In this document: one piece after another, positions 48,666-60,571 of the stretch | Layout: each line of letters starts with the position of its first letter | How positions within the stretch are numbered: position 1 is the stretch's first letter | Source of the DNA: Saxidomus purpurata | Taxonomy: Eukaryota > Mollusca > Bivalvia > Venerida > Veneridae | Assembly: GCA_022818135.1 (NCBI GenBank) | Contig: JAFMSR010000014.1 | Location: forward strand, 40,257,708 to 40,321,707 | Direction: 5' to 3' | Length of the DNA: 64,000 nucleotides | Notes under the pieces: generated by a model | Databases searched by the model: none | What the model was told of the DNA's origin: nothing | Seen by the model: only the letters and a program-made list of their open reading frames with translations | Program-made: the position numbers and the translations under genes

Positions 48666-50267
48666 CGAGACCTCTACAGTCATGTACAATGTAATAATGA
48701 AGTGTTTAATGTCCGCATCGGTCTTTCGTATGCTCACATTCATTCGCATGGTTGTGTAAACTTTAATAAAACAAATAGCAAACGGAAATTTTTCCAGAAA
48801 ACGAAAACATTGATAGGCAGAATGAGGACACACATTCTTGAAATAAATCCATAAAACTTGAAATTAATTTGTTTTATGTAACTGAAAATGTAATAAAATT
48901 GTCTTACCTTCTGATATAATTTAATGACACTTCGATTTTACTTTAAAATTAAATTCTAAGACTCCATGTGCTCTACAATACACTAGAAGTTATGCAATTT
49001 TACACGATGTCGTAAAGAAAATCTATAACTGATAATTAAAAAATACCAACAACAATAACAGCAAAATAAAAGCGAAACAGCCAAATTGTCGTTAGAACTT
49101 AAAACTTGAACAGAAATATCCCTTTTGCAAACAACGCAGGTCTTGCCCAGTTTACACAACGGTCAATGATTCCACAGAAACTAAAAATCGTATTATATTC
49201 CTTATGTACACGTAGCAGAGGTATAATACGGCACTTGTACTTCCTTGCCATTGAGCTAGCTTTTATGGCGACGTGGTACAGAAGAACCAGAGTTCGAATC
49301 CAGCTCCGGGCGAAGTATTTTTCACGGTTACGTACACCATATAAATGCCGTATTATTTAACTACTTGAAAAAGTGTACCTATTCTCAACAGATTTCCCCT
49401 AAAGCTGCCTACATCTTAGAATATTTTAAAGAATTGTCTATGTAGTAACCATGCTTCATTTTCGTGAAGAAAATTTTTAAATATATAATATATCCTAGGA
49501 TGAGTTACACAGGAAGGAATACTGTAAATAATGTTATTTCTGTTTCTAAAACTACGAATATAGAATCTTTGCGTGCTTGTGGTCTTTCATGTAATATTCT
49601 GTATGTCAGACAACGTGAAATATGAAATTGATCTCAAGAGATGCTGCTTCATTTACTGATAGGTAGTCTTTTAAAGTTTTAGAATTGCAAATTGTAAAAT
49701 ATATTCTATTTTCATCTGTTATGTCTATGTGTTCAATTAATTTTGCTCAAGGGTATATATTTTGTCTCTTAATTTCAACGAAGGGTTGTAATAACAATAT
49801 ATATTTCTTATTTAAAAGTCTTATTATCTTTTAAAGACAGTTTCGTTTCCATTTTAGTTATAAGATAGATACAACAGCACAGGTACATTTGACAGACATC
49901 ACGGCGACTTCACTTGCGCACGACCCTCCCTGTAGACATATTTCACTAGAAACACGACTTGCACGGAATTTCCGTGCTAAAGTTCCTGAAACAGTGAAGT
50001 AAAACGCGTATTACAAAGTATTGTTTTATGTTCAGATGGAATACAATCATAAAGACTTCTACGTATTGGAAATGCCGAGTACATGAATGTGAAACGGCGC
50101 GCGAATTCCGAAGTCCAGTATTTACAAACAAGATTGCGGAACAGTATAATCGAAAAGGTGTAAAATGTATAGCGCTTATTGGCTATGACGTCATCAAAAT
50201 CAGGTATGAGTATGCTAGATCTGAACCATGCTTTTTTTCTAAGGAACTTGCAGATGTAAATTATGTG
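48666..50267. other. Intergenic, nothing firm
   Basis: A B-box-like AGTTCGAATCC at about 49291 may be a SINE scrap, but no complete head is present. An 81-codon plus frame at 50028-50273 has no secure domain. Confidence 0.4.
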
Positions 50268-50625
50268 TTCTAACATGACTCACTATTTTGTCTCTATATA
50301 CCAAGAGTAGAAAAATTATGTTATATTAAACCATAGACAATGCGGGAACTGATATGCTGTAAACATGACGTCATATTGCGCCGCATGACGTTAAATGAGC
50401 GTTCGCTTAGAAAATAACGCTTTGCATTTATTCACCTTTTGTAATATCTGGTCATGTTAGAATCGAAATAACCCTTTTCAGCGTTGTTAGCGTCTAATAT
50501 ATTTTTGTCGTACTGATCGCGTTATAGAAATCAGGCCTTCGGCCCCTCGTGGCTAATTACTGCGTATCAGTACTCCAAATCATTGTTTATTAAACGACTA
50601 ATATCGCTGGAACGGCTGTTATTTC
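50268..50625 (+). mobile_element. MIT-AB composite element, plus copy
   Basis: Part A (50268-50462) is bounded by TTCTAACATGAC and GTCATGTTAGAA. It carries TGACGTCA (50366-50373) and CGCCGCATGACGTTAAATGA. Part B (50465-50625) is bounded by GAAATAACCCTTTTCAGCG and CGCTGGAACGGCTGTTATTTC, with a GGCCTTCGGCC centre and TACTGCGTATCAGTACTCC. Same order as 30292-30658 but inverted. Confidence 0.75.
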
Positions 50626-52680
50626 ATAATTTTTTACTGCTGATTTGAAGAAAATAAGTAAATGTATACGAAGAGTTGACAGTCGGATCACCCTACCCTG
50701 CTATTATACATGTATAATTTCGATAGCTCTTTAAAACATGGCACGTTTCCATGGTATTAGTTTCATATAGTGCAATCCCATTTTTTTCTTTATCAGCACA
50801 GACCTTCTAACACTGCTTCCTGGAGCTTATAGGTTGCCAGCTGTCATCATAAATAATCAAGTAGGAACTGATTAGCCACATAAATCACTTTTGGTAAGAA
50901 ATGATTGCGTTTGATACAATGAGCTCTCTTTTAGCACAAATCTCTCGAACTCTCCCGTGACACTGTCAACGGCAAATAAAACAGAACATATCGTTTTTAA
51001 AAGATACGCGGCATTTGGTCAGAACAGTTGCCGTAAAAAATAGTTTTACTACTTATTATATACCACCTTGTTGAAAAAAAAGTGATAAAAAGTGATAAAA
51101 ATGCCATCTCGGCAGTGATTCTGTTTACTTTCTCTGCCTACGCAGACGTGAGGTCTGGCAAAGTAGACACATCACGCACAGGCGCTTTTTAGACACCACA
51201 AAATTCAAACCTATTTTTGGAATCGATATGGTAAAAAAAAAGAAAGCACAGCTCTGCAAAGCTACCGACCAACTAAATTTAAAGGGGCAATTCCGAAAAA
51301 AAGGAACTAATTCGACCCAGCATATTGGCAGTTGGAGCAAAGGCGGATAAACATTCAGAAAGATATTAAATGACCTTCATTTGAAGGAGGAGTGGAATGG
51401 TTCAACTACCTGTATTCTTGTAACTAGATGTTCAAAACATTTCAAAGAGCGGGATTATTTACATAATCATTAACAGACATACTTTTGAACTTACGGTACA
51501 CAAAATTGCAGAAAGGTTCTAATCAGACAATTTAACTTTTCATAATCAAAAAGTTTTACATTGTTTTGTTTACAGAAACATATGGTCAATTTTAACATCG
51601 AGGTAATCTACTACCTTTAAAGGCACAACCCATTCCCAACCGGTTATATCGCTACCAAGTCGGTTCCGGGGATCACACTTACGTCTCTCAGTCTATGAGA
51701 GTTTAGAATGATTTCAAGCCACTCAACCACGGACGTCGTCTTGAACCATGACATCATTATAGAATAAGACCCGTATGAGTCCTCTTAGAAAAGATAAGTG
51801 GAAATAGTATTAGATATATAGTGACTATTGTTACTTTTAATTTTCATAAAAACCCCTGTTTTAGTTATTTTTCCCCATTTCAGTTATTCTGTGTATACAT
51901 GGTGGTCATTTAGTAAGATATGAATCAATTTATCTTAAGTATTAATAGCTCTCGATTTATGTCAGCATTGGTTACTCAAATATGTTAAAGATTTTTATAT
52001 CACGTGACCTCTGTGAAAAATATCACGCGACTTCTGTAAAGCCGACCTAAAGCATGCAACACCTGCGAAAAACATTTGCACAATTCAGTTTATAAGCTAT
52101 TTTTAATGGAAAACGAGATAAGCCTTTTTGTGACAAAATTTACTTTGATGCTAGGAGGATCAATACAAAAGTGATGTTCACATCAGAATGTTTAGCATCT
52201 TTCTTGCAAACAGAAAAAGACGAGAGATCCGATCTGTGGGGTTCAAAGTCCTGACATGTTTTAATTAGTACTTAAGACTTCGTGCTGTTTTTCATTTTGC
52301 GTCAATGTAATCGGGTACTATATACAACCTTTTCTTTCGAGTGAATACTGAACCGTATTTGTATATGCATATATGTTTAAATCAACCAGTGACTGATCTG
52401 ATGAAACGCTTTGCCACCTCTTCTTCACCTAAAAGTAGCTAAAAACTGCCAATATACGTGTATAGCCGATCTATCAATAACTGTCTCATTTTACACAATG
52501 CTTGTATTGGCAGACGCTGTAGGGATTGTCTGAGATATATTTGGAGATCTCTGCTTATTTTCCTTATTCGTAGTCGTAAAACATTAACACAACGACCTTG
52601 ATTGGCCCTTAGGCAATCCTATAGAATAGATGCAGCGTTGAGAGAAAAGCAACACTGTTTTGAGATCATGGTTCTAAACA
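50626..52680. other. Intergenic, nothing recognised
   Basis: About 2 kb without supported genes or clear repeats. Confidence 0.5.
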
Positions 52681-52797
52681 TTTAAAGTCCCAGGATCACA
52701 TTTACAAGTAGCTCTCATTTTATCAAGAAAATTGTCTTACTGGCAGCAAATCTTTTTCTTCAAAAAACAACTTTAATACGAAAGAAAGGCATATGTC
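52681..52797 (+). mobile_element. MIT-D element, shortened copy
   Basis: TTTAAAGTCCCAGGATCACA start, AAGTAGCTCTCATTTTATCA, TGTCTTACTGGCAGCAAAT and a GAAAGAAAGGCATATG end. Shorter than the 60388 copy because part of the interior is missing. Confidence 0.6.
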
Positions 52798-53585
52798 AAA
52801 ATTGTTTGAGAATGAATAGAACATGGTTCTATCATTAATCTATCAATATATTTATGTTACTATATCAGTAAATTCAAAGTGATCCTAGCACTTTAAATAC
52901 CTATTTTGTTATAACGGGTTTAATGATATACAGTCGAACCTGTGTTAAAGACCCCGTGAGAATAAAGACCATCCTGCGTATAAAGACCAGCAGGGAGATC
53001 ACGGTGCACAATTTATCTATAGTAAAAACACCTGTAAGTAAAGAACACCTTCAAACAAAAACCACATTTGTCGCTTCCCAACAATGGTCTTTGTTCACAG
53101 GTTTGACTGTATACAATATGTAGATTGACAGTTTTTTTTAATATATTGAATTTGCATTATAAGAGTACGCGATATTATAAGAAATCGTTTTTTCGTAGTT
53201 GAGGAGAGTCTTGGAATTATAAGATAATGAACGCTCTACTCTCGATATAGGCAGGCCACTGGTCTAGTACAACAAAGTAAGGTGTAAAACACCAAAATAA
53301 ATCATCATCCGATGTCCCAAAATCATCCGAATGTGCTGCGAAAATGTTTTCCGGCATATTTTTAGCCGAGTGTGCTCATGGCCTTTTCTAAAAATGTCTT
53401 CTTTTCTTGTCCGTGTATTGTTTTCTGTTTATACCTAAGTAAGTAAAGCTAGATCAAAGGCAAATTAACGTTTTCAATAATCCATAATGTGCGTGCTTCT
53501 GTTGCGTTATTTTAGTAGAAATTATTTCCGAAAAAAATCTAAAATAAAAGCGAGGTAATTTTAAGAAAACAACATAATTGATATG
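52798..53585. other. Intergenic, nothing recognised
   Basis: A 66-codon plus frame (52923-53123) includes repetitive AAAGACC words spaced about 18-20 bases apart near 52945-53070. No family recognised. Confidence 0.4.
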
Positions 53586-54292
53586 AACAAGAGTACCATA
53601 AATTTTGAATGCTCCTCAAAGCTTCCCACCGAATGGAAGTTTTGTTAATCAATCACTGAAACTGCTAATAGAATAGACAGCTTTATTAGGAGACAATTAA
53701 AAAATAAAGGGATATGTATGAAGTTGTTAATGTAAATGCTGGAGCCCATTCTTTTCCCCTACTTTTAAATCAAAAACATTAAATAAAGAGAGGTAATTCA
53801 TATATGCGGAACATGCAGATAATTATGTGGTAAAGGCTGTTTGATTTGTACTCCAATAGTGTGAGTAATCAAAGGGAAAACAATATAAGGGATGCGCATG
53901 AAGATTGTTAAATACCTCGTACTTTCTGGAAACAGTTCGCGGATTACTACAGTATTGACAAATCTCCAAGACTAATTTGGTAATCTCTCTTTAAACACTA
54001 AGTCAACATAAAATTTCGTTGAGTGCCCGATAGTAGTTGCTGAGAAATAGTCCGGAATCGAATTTCAATGCAGCAGAAATCAAAGGGGCATTTCTCTGTG
54101 AAAAATAATTGAACTAGAACACGTGGACATGCTTATCTCCTCTTGGTAATGAACATCACCATGGAGTTTCGTTGAAATCCCGCCAGTAGTTGCTGAAAGA
54201 TAACCTGGAAACGAATGCGGAACATGCGACGGACGGACGGACGGACACAAGCGGCGATTTTATGCCAACCCCACTTTCGGGGAGTATACAAT
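53586..54292 (+). mobile_element. PEA3 pearl-like element
   Basis: Starts AACAAGAGTACCATAAATTT. Interior units share AGTAGTTGCTGA at 54035 and 54188 (153-bp period) and CATGGAGTTTCGTTGA-type phrases. An ACGG microsatellite (about 54229-54246) leads to AAGCGGCGATTTTATGCC and the hairpin CCCCACTTTCGGGG. The start word, unit length and tail order match PEA1 and PEA2, although the sequences differ. Non-coding. Confidence 0.75.
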
Positions 54293-54949
54293 TTGAGTAG
54301 ACGAAATTAAACAAACGTATTTTCCCATGCTTAAACTGTTGAGGGAAATATATAAAATAAACAGCCCTACCTTTAGGGGCTACAATTCTGAGAGGCTTAA
54401 TTATCTCTTAGTCATAGATTATGATGTGCACGAAATTAAATTAAATTCATAGCACACGATTATTTTGAACAGTTTTATCCCAATAGAGCCATACTTTCTA
54501 TAAAGATAATATTCATTTTAAACATTAATCAAGTAGACTTTAATTATAAAATCACTTTCAGTAAACACGTACTTTCAAGTTTCTATATAATACAATTATT
54601 TCAGTCTATTCGCACAACTGTTTGCAGCTAAATGATATCAAGGGAATTTATAAATGTGAAAATTTTAATTTCCATTTGAAATATTTATCAAAACAGGACA
54701 ATTATCGTGATTACTCACATATTACGCTGTTATTATTCATAAATGTTCCGCCTTCTTTCTATTTTCATGTTTTATTTATAGAAAATATGACGCTTTATTT
54801 TATGTTTTCCTGTGAATTATAGAGTTTTCTCAGTGAAATAAAAGTGATAATCCACAGTTTTGAAACAGTGGTTACCTTTTTATTTTTCACTGTTTTTGCA
54901 TCTTTAGCCCGGTTTACGTCAAAAAGTATACCGAGCGTATAATGCTGGA
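54293..54949. other. Intergenic, nothing recognised
   Basis: AT-rich; no supported gene. Confidence 0.5.
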
Positions 54950-55190
54950 GACCATGCGACGATGACGTCGTTTAAATGACGTCTTTGTTCTATGTTTTCT
55001 GATGACGTTTCCGCGATTTTCGATGTTTTATAGAAACAAACTCAATAAAATAGAGTTTTAACCATAAAATAAACAGAATGTTGGTATCGGTGTAATTCAC
55101 TTAATTTCCTCGTGACACCAAAAGTAGTTATTTTCACTCGTGGCTGCGCCACTCGTGAAAATATCACTTTGGTGCCCACCGGTAAAAAAC
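54950..55190 (+). mobile_element. FB1 foldback element, copy 2
   Basis: Shares with 43405 the order GATGACGTCG/ATGACGTCTTTG, AAACAAACTCAATAAAA and TGTTGGTATCG. The hairpin has arms CCTCGTGACACCAAAAGTAG and CACTTTGGTGCCC and a centre CACTCGTGGCTGCGCCACTC. A 100-codon frame overlapping it is not a gene. Confidence 0.65.
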
Positions 55191-55407
55191 CCGACCATAT
55201 AAAATGGTTTTATGATGATTTAAACGGTGATATACTTCTTATGATATGCCTTTATCATCCCCCGTCGAAAGAGGGAGGAGTAAAGTCTTGTTCATTAGAT
55301 AGTTTACAGTGCCGACCCTGGGAGTTTTCCTCAGGTGAACATACCAAGATCCCTGACTGGTGCAGATTGAAGAGACAGATGCAGTTACAAGGTAATCCGG
55401 TTACCAG

Positions 55408-55624
55408 ACCCTAGCTCTTTACGAATAGACCCCTTGGTTCTTTTACATATCCGGTGTATAGCACCGACACACGCGAGCCTTCCTCTGGGTTTCTTACCAG
55501 TTCATCTCTAAATGGGAAGGAACACTGAAAAGTGTTTCTAAAATTTCTAATACCCCAGCCGGGATTCGAACCGAGGACCTCCGGATTGGTAGTCCAGAGC
55601 GTTAACCACCTGACCACCGCGCCA
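55408..55624 (-). mobile_element. tRNA-derived SINE
   Basis: The minus strand starts GGCGCGGTGGTCAGGTGG at about 55624 (A box, 55601-55616). It has a B box GGTTCGAATCC (55562-55572) at tRNA-like spacing, then a body ending near AAAGAGCTAGGGTC. The head keeps clear anticodon-arm and T-arm pairing, so this copy is well preserved. It is a different family from the SINE at 9500 by body sequence. The minus-strand frame containing LGSNPG is the translated B box and not a gene. Confidence 0.8.
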
Positions 55625-56081
55625 AAGTCCGTCAGTCCGTCTGTTTCAATCACATGAAGTATTAATGTCAATACAATTTACTATATGCACTATGATTAAA
55701 TGCTGAGTTTTAAGTTTCTCTCATATAGTTGCGGAATATTTATGTCATATATTCTATAAAGAAATTATAACATGTGTATTCACTGAATTCAAAAAATGGT
55801 TCTCCTTCAAACAATAAATTGAGAAATCATATTTCAATCTCCTCCGGTATTCAATTTAAAAGTTACTGTCTAGTCGCCTTCGCATTAACTGAAATATACA
55901 GGACTTAACTAGCGTATAACTGTTACTGTTTCAAACAAATGTACTATACATATAGATCTAGTAAATTACGCTGGCAAGCAACTATTTTTCGACGTAGTCG
56001 TATACTTTTGATTTGAACTTCCGTTGGTATGGACGCGTTGCTAACCAACTTCGTTATAATGTGACCAATCAGAATCTGCAA
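55625..56081. other. Intergenic, nothing recognised
   Basis: No supported gene. Confidence 0.5.
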
Positions 56082-56366
56082 ATTATTGGCTAGCGTTTCG
56101 GTACCGGAATAAGCAGTGTACTGCCCGGGAGCCTTCTGAAACACAAATGTGTATATTTTTTATTATAGTTATTTATAATAAATCATGTTGCAAAAAAGAA
56201 AAACAGAACACGTTATGTCAAGGTTTCTGGACAGTACGAAGATCAACTTTTGTATTCAACGAGGTGTTGTCCGGGGCCGGACTCTAGCGTCACTGATTAT
56301 TGGCTAGCGTTTCGGTACCGGAATAAGCAGTGTACTGCCCGGGAGCCTTCTGAAACACAAAATGTG
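56082..56366. repeat. Pair of about 65-bp direct repeats flanking 150 bp
   Basis: ATTATTGGCTAGCGTTTCGG and the following bases to ACACAAATGTGT occur at 56082-56152 and again at 56296-56366, almost identical, 214 bp apart. The spacer contains an A-rich stretch and GTCCGGGGCCGGACTC, a GTCCGG/CCGGAC palindrome. Confidence 0.85.
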
Positions 56367-58032
56367 TTTATTACGTCACCTACGTCGACCATCTTTTTTT
56401 TTAAAGGTATTACTTGTTATGTATGACTTCAGTTGAGTAGGCCTACGACTATGCTAATCCAATTCGTAGGTGTTTGTCTTAAATTTTCATATTATTTTGT
56501 CAGTTACAAGAACTTATGCATCTATAGCTGATTATAGCTCGCAATGAATTCCCCAATGCTCTGTGTATTGAAGACAGTTTTTTTCTGAGTTGTTTCTTGG
56601 GAGCATGCTTTTGCCAATCTAACTGAACAGAACAAAAATGAAACGCACGGAGCTAAGCCGGTTTAGGGCTTCCAAACCGCAGCTCAGTACCTGTTTTCGG
56701 AAGTAGGAGTAAAATGATCCATTTATGAAGTCAACTTAAAGCGGAAGGCAAGTCAAAAAATAGACTAAAATGAAAAGCTTATTAAGAGAACCACACTTTT
56801 GAAAGAATTTCCAAAATCGGAGTATTAATTGTGAAGATATTGATGATTGTAAAATTACAAAATGCAGGACTGATGATTATGGTGTCTGCCATTTTGAATT
56901 TTGTGACATCATGGTGCTGTAATTAGATATGTGTGCAGGTAAAACTGCTAAGTTAAACTTAAAAACACCAGCCTCAAACCTATATTAAAACATGATCACC
57001 TACATGACACTTAATCAATGCAATCAATTTCAGATATAAAACAATGAAAGAATGAGTTAATGTTGTGCAAAATGAAGTTTTGATAAAGGAGCGTATCTAA
57101 TAGTGTGTCTAATTTGCATATATTTGCATATTAGCTAAATCTTAGATTTCGCATAACTCTGCTAATTTGTATCCTATTTTGAATTTTTTTTCAACAGTGT
57201 GTTTGTATTAACAAGCTATTCGATCTCATGCTCAGTTATATTATGACTTTTGTTGCCCTTTAATTACAAATGCCCGTTAACTTGAACAGAAGTGAGTTCA
57301 AACAAAATATAAAACGCATTTCACGTAACTTCACAGAGTTAATAAGAAAAATCAAAAGCATATATCTAAAGCTTTTCAAAAGGCGTAGCAATTGTAAGCA
57401 TTCTTAAAGGTCACTTTGACAAAGGGTGTGCTAAGGTTTGTGTACATGTGCCTTTACAGTTTTCTTGCGATAATAAGTTCGCATTTCCATCGGGAAATAA
57501 CAATGGAACTATTTTCTGTCATCAGTGCAGAAAATAATGTAATTTCTCTAGTTCTCATCTAATTTACAAAAGGAAAAAAACTGGCTTTCACAGCAAGATT
57601 AGAGAGGGCATGTATCACACATTCAAGTGCTGTGCAGGGCAGCACTATCCATTAACTGCCGTTTATTAATGCTATATGCCAGACTTGAAAGAGTGAATGG
57701 AACACGTCGATTGTTATTCTATTCACTTTTTATAGTTATCTAGGAAAATAATTTTTATGCGAAGATTTTTATAATTTGATTTCATGGCGTCATTGTCCCA
57801 AGAGATTTTCAAATTACAGAGAGAATCCATGCGATAAACAAGGAATTTAATTTTCCTCGAGCTAAATAGAATCCATTTTCTTAATAATAAATAGACTCGT
57901 TTTCCGGCTAAAAAGAAATCCTTTTGATAATAAACTGGACTGACTCAGTGCAACTTAGTTTAACGTTCTTGCTAGAGGTCTTTAAGATAATTATTCCGAA
58001 ATTTAAGACAGTACAGAATCTAGTATAAATTA
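56367..58032. other. Intergenic, nothing recognised
   Basis: No supported gene or repeat in 1.7 kb. Confidence 0.5.
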
Positions 58033-58330
58033 AATCTGCTCGTTCAGTTTTCAGTTACAAAACTTAATATATGAAAATGATATTATAGAAGAATCTACTA
58101 AAACATAAATTGTATAAGCAAGGGCTAGAATCAACAGCATAAGTACAAATCTAGGTAATCCATTGCAAATGTTGGTGGATTAATTTGGTAGCGTAATTTC
58201 ATGTATCATCTATAGTTTACAGGAATTCATACTGGAACCTTTTAATTTGACTATTCATTCTTAAATATGTTATTTTCAGAGACTTTGAAGAACTTCATTT
58301 TTTATCAAAATCTTAGAGCGAGCAGCTTTA
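58033..58330 (+). mobile_element. MIT-C dispersed element, copy 3
   Basis: CTGCTCGTTCAGTTTTCAG start and CTTAGAGCGAGCAGCTTTA end form terminal inverted repeats. GGCTAGAATCAACAGCA and ATACTGGAACCTTTTAATTT mark the interior. Confidence 0.7.
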
Positions 58331-58549
58331 ATATCCATATATGAATCTGCTGTAAGTTTGAAAACTAATGTGAATCATATAAAGTTAGTGTCGGGTAGAG
58401 CAAAAGTACGAAAAGAACTTTACAAAAGCTAAAGTTCGGAACTTTTCACAAACGTAATAAATCTAACATGACTCCTTCTGTTTTTCATTTAAACAAAGAA
58501 GCCGTACTAGTGTTGTAATATCTGCAATAACATACGTCTTGACGCGCGA

Positions 58550-59130
58550 ACCATTATGACGTCATAAATGACTTCAAATTATATCTTATGACGCACAAAT
58601 AAATGTCCGCGTATAGTAGCGCGTTGCATCATTAATAATATCATATGTTCATCGTCTAACAGACTATTAGTTTCTTATATGAGCACGAGGTTCAGATGGA
58701 AATATCCGTCATGAGGGTAACTGTTTTGGCGGGAACGAGGCTCTGCCGAGTTCCCGCGAACAGTCCCGAAGTGACGGTATTTCCATCTGACCAGTATTCT
58801 GGAAGAAACTTTTTCTTGCATACCGTCTTGCCTTTAAAATAGATATTTAAAGCAACTTACCGAAATGTGCTTTTGATATAAAACGAACTTCTTTGATGTT
58901 ATGTAGGGAAAGTGACGTCACATTGTTTATACTGCGTCCTTGTTTAACGTTACGTCAAAGAGCCGTAAGTCGTCTTACACGGGGGTGAGAGGTTTTCCAG
59001 CACTGGTACACGCCCCCACGAAAACACTTTCTCGTTTAGCTGCTTGGTTATAAACCACTCAGATCTACGACCTTCGTGGTTTATTACTGCGTATCAGAAT
59101 TCCAAACCGTGGTTTATTAGACGATGAAAA
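58550..59130. mobile_element. Large foldback locus with MIT-A-like left flank
   Basis: A diverged MIT-A segment (TATGACGTCATAAATGAC, ATAAATGTCCGCGTATAG) is followed by a region bounded by CATCGTCTAA (about 58649) and TTAGACGATG (about 59117). Inside lies a 97-bp imperfect hairpin (58693-58789): arms begin CAGATGGAAATA and end TATTTCCATCTG, and the loop is GAGGCTCTGCCGA. The right side carries TTTATTACTGCGTATCAG as in MIT-B. Probably a longer relative of MIT-AB. Confidence 0.5.
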
Positions 59131-59750
59131 TCGCTAAATTGAATTTGCAACGTTTTCGGTAGCCAAGCCAAAAATTTCAGCCTTTTAATCTAACAGGGCT
59201 CGACCGATCATTTTTGACAGCAAAGAGAGTTAATTGAGTAAGAAACGAATCGACAGATAATCATAAAATATGATAGTAAATGTAATGACTGAATGCCAGT
59301 CTACGTATTAGATATCTGACCCAGGCTTAACGTCGCATTCAACTTCTTACTTTATCGTATGTTTGTACAATGCAGTGTGGTGTTTTCGCGTTAAGTTTGT
59401 GATGTTCCTTACTTGTTACACTTGACGTTGCTTCAAGTCATATAGTTGATAATAAATTATATTAGTATATATGCCGTGCTGCCTTTTACAAATTGGCACA
59501 TTCAGTCTTCTTTAAATGGGTATGTTTGTTGGCGGACAGGTGAATATTGGGACTATTTTTTCTTATTTGTTTAGTTTTCGCGTACACTCCCAAATTCTAT
59601 TTCTTGATTTGTTCCTTAGGATTGGTATTGCACCTAGGAAATTTTATGTTTGTATGACATAAAATAAATATAAACCGTCTGAGAACAGCTAGATGAAATG
59701 CTAAAGGATAATGGATAAAACTTAACGCGAAATAAACAGCAAATGAAATA
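59131..59750. other. Intergenic, nothing recognised
   Basis: No supported gene. Confidence 0.5.
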
Positions 59751-60063
59751 TAAGAGTCGCTCCCTAAAACTGATGGCAAACTAAATAACCTCATCGGTAA
59801 AATTAGCTTGTTTGCTTTAAAACTCAGTCCCGTAAACAGTCAATAATCTATGCAGTTTAGTTGTTGTTGTACAATTAATGGGTGGATAGGGATGTATTGC
59901 AGAACGTCTCTATGTTGATTATTTATGGAAAATGGAGACACTTTTCGATATACATGTATGTTATTCTTTCAAAATTGTATTCATATACCATCTTACGTTC
60001 ATTGAATGCGTTATGTATGATTGGAGAATATAATCTGTTAGACATAGTGAAAGTCCCTTTAAG
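59751..60063 (+). mobile_element. MIT-F dispersed element, intact copy
   Basis: TAAGAGTCGCTCCCTAAAAC start, CATCGGTAAAATTAGCTTG, TTGTTGTTGTACAATTAATG and a GAAAGTCCCTTTAA end. It is the unfilled counterpart of the interrupted copy at 30121-30848. A 96-codon frame over its right part is repeat-derived. Confidence 0.65.
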
Positions 60064-60387
60064 TGATTTTAACTGTTTAAGCAAAGAAGAATGCCTCTTT
60101 CAATTCCTTACCACCCCTGACAACATTAAATTAAAAAAAAAGTACATCGGATTTCGTGAACTTTTAGTTTAAAATCTTCTTATCAGAAGAAAATCTAATA
60201 CCTGTCTAAAGCTGTCTTAAGGAAACACCCCAGTAGATAACTTTTATAAGAATACAAATTGTAGGGACAGGAGTGCTTGCAAAAATCTAAATAACTGTAC
60301 AATGTATAATTATATGACTGTAAAACGCATTAAAAGATCTTTAAAATTATTTTTGTATCCTTAATTTAATATCCGTTATTGGCTAGA

Positions 60388-60571
60388 TTTAAAGTCCCAG
60401 GAGCACACGTACAGGTAGCTCTTATTTTACTAAGAAAGATGTCTTACCGGCGGAAATGACCCTTTTTACAAAAAACATTCGTAACCTTTAAATTGATATT
60501 AAGTACATGTTAAAAATATAGCGCAGTTTTTTCAGTAATATTGCAAAAAATAAGAAAGGCATTCTAGTAAC
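60388..60571 (+). mobile_element. MIT-D element, near-complete copy
   Basis: TTTAAAGTCCCAGGAGCACA start, GGTAGCTCTTATTTTACTAA, ATGTCTTACCGGCGGAAATG, TAATATTGCAAAAAATAAG, ending GAAAGGCATTCTAG. The best plus-oriented reference copy in the window. Confidence 0.7.

Noticed and set aside
49235..49330. B-box-like AGTTCGAATCC suggesting a third SINE or tRNA
   Set aside because: The A-box-like word lies only about 14 bases upstream, too close for a tRNA head, and no arm pairing was found.
50028..50273. 81-codon frame with YWKCRVHEC resembling part of a FLYWCH zinc finger
   Set aside because: The resemblance covers only a few residues, the remaining zinc ligands are not evident and the frame runs into the MIT-AB start.
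55411..55671. Minus-strand 86-codon frame containing LGSNPG
   Set aside because: This is the translated tRNA-like head and body of a SINE.
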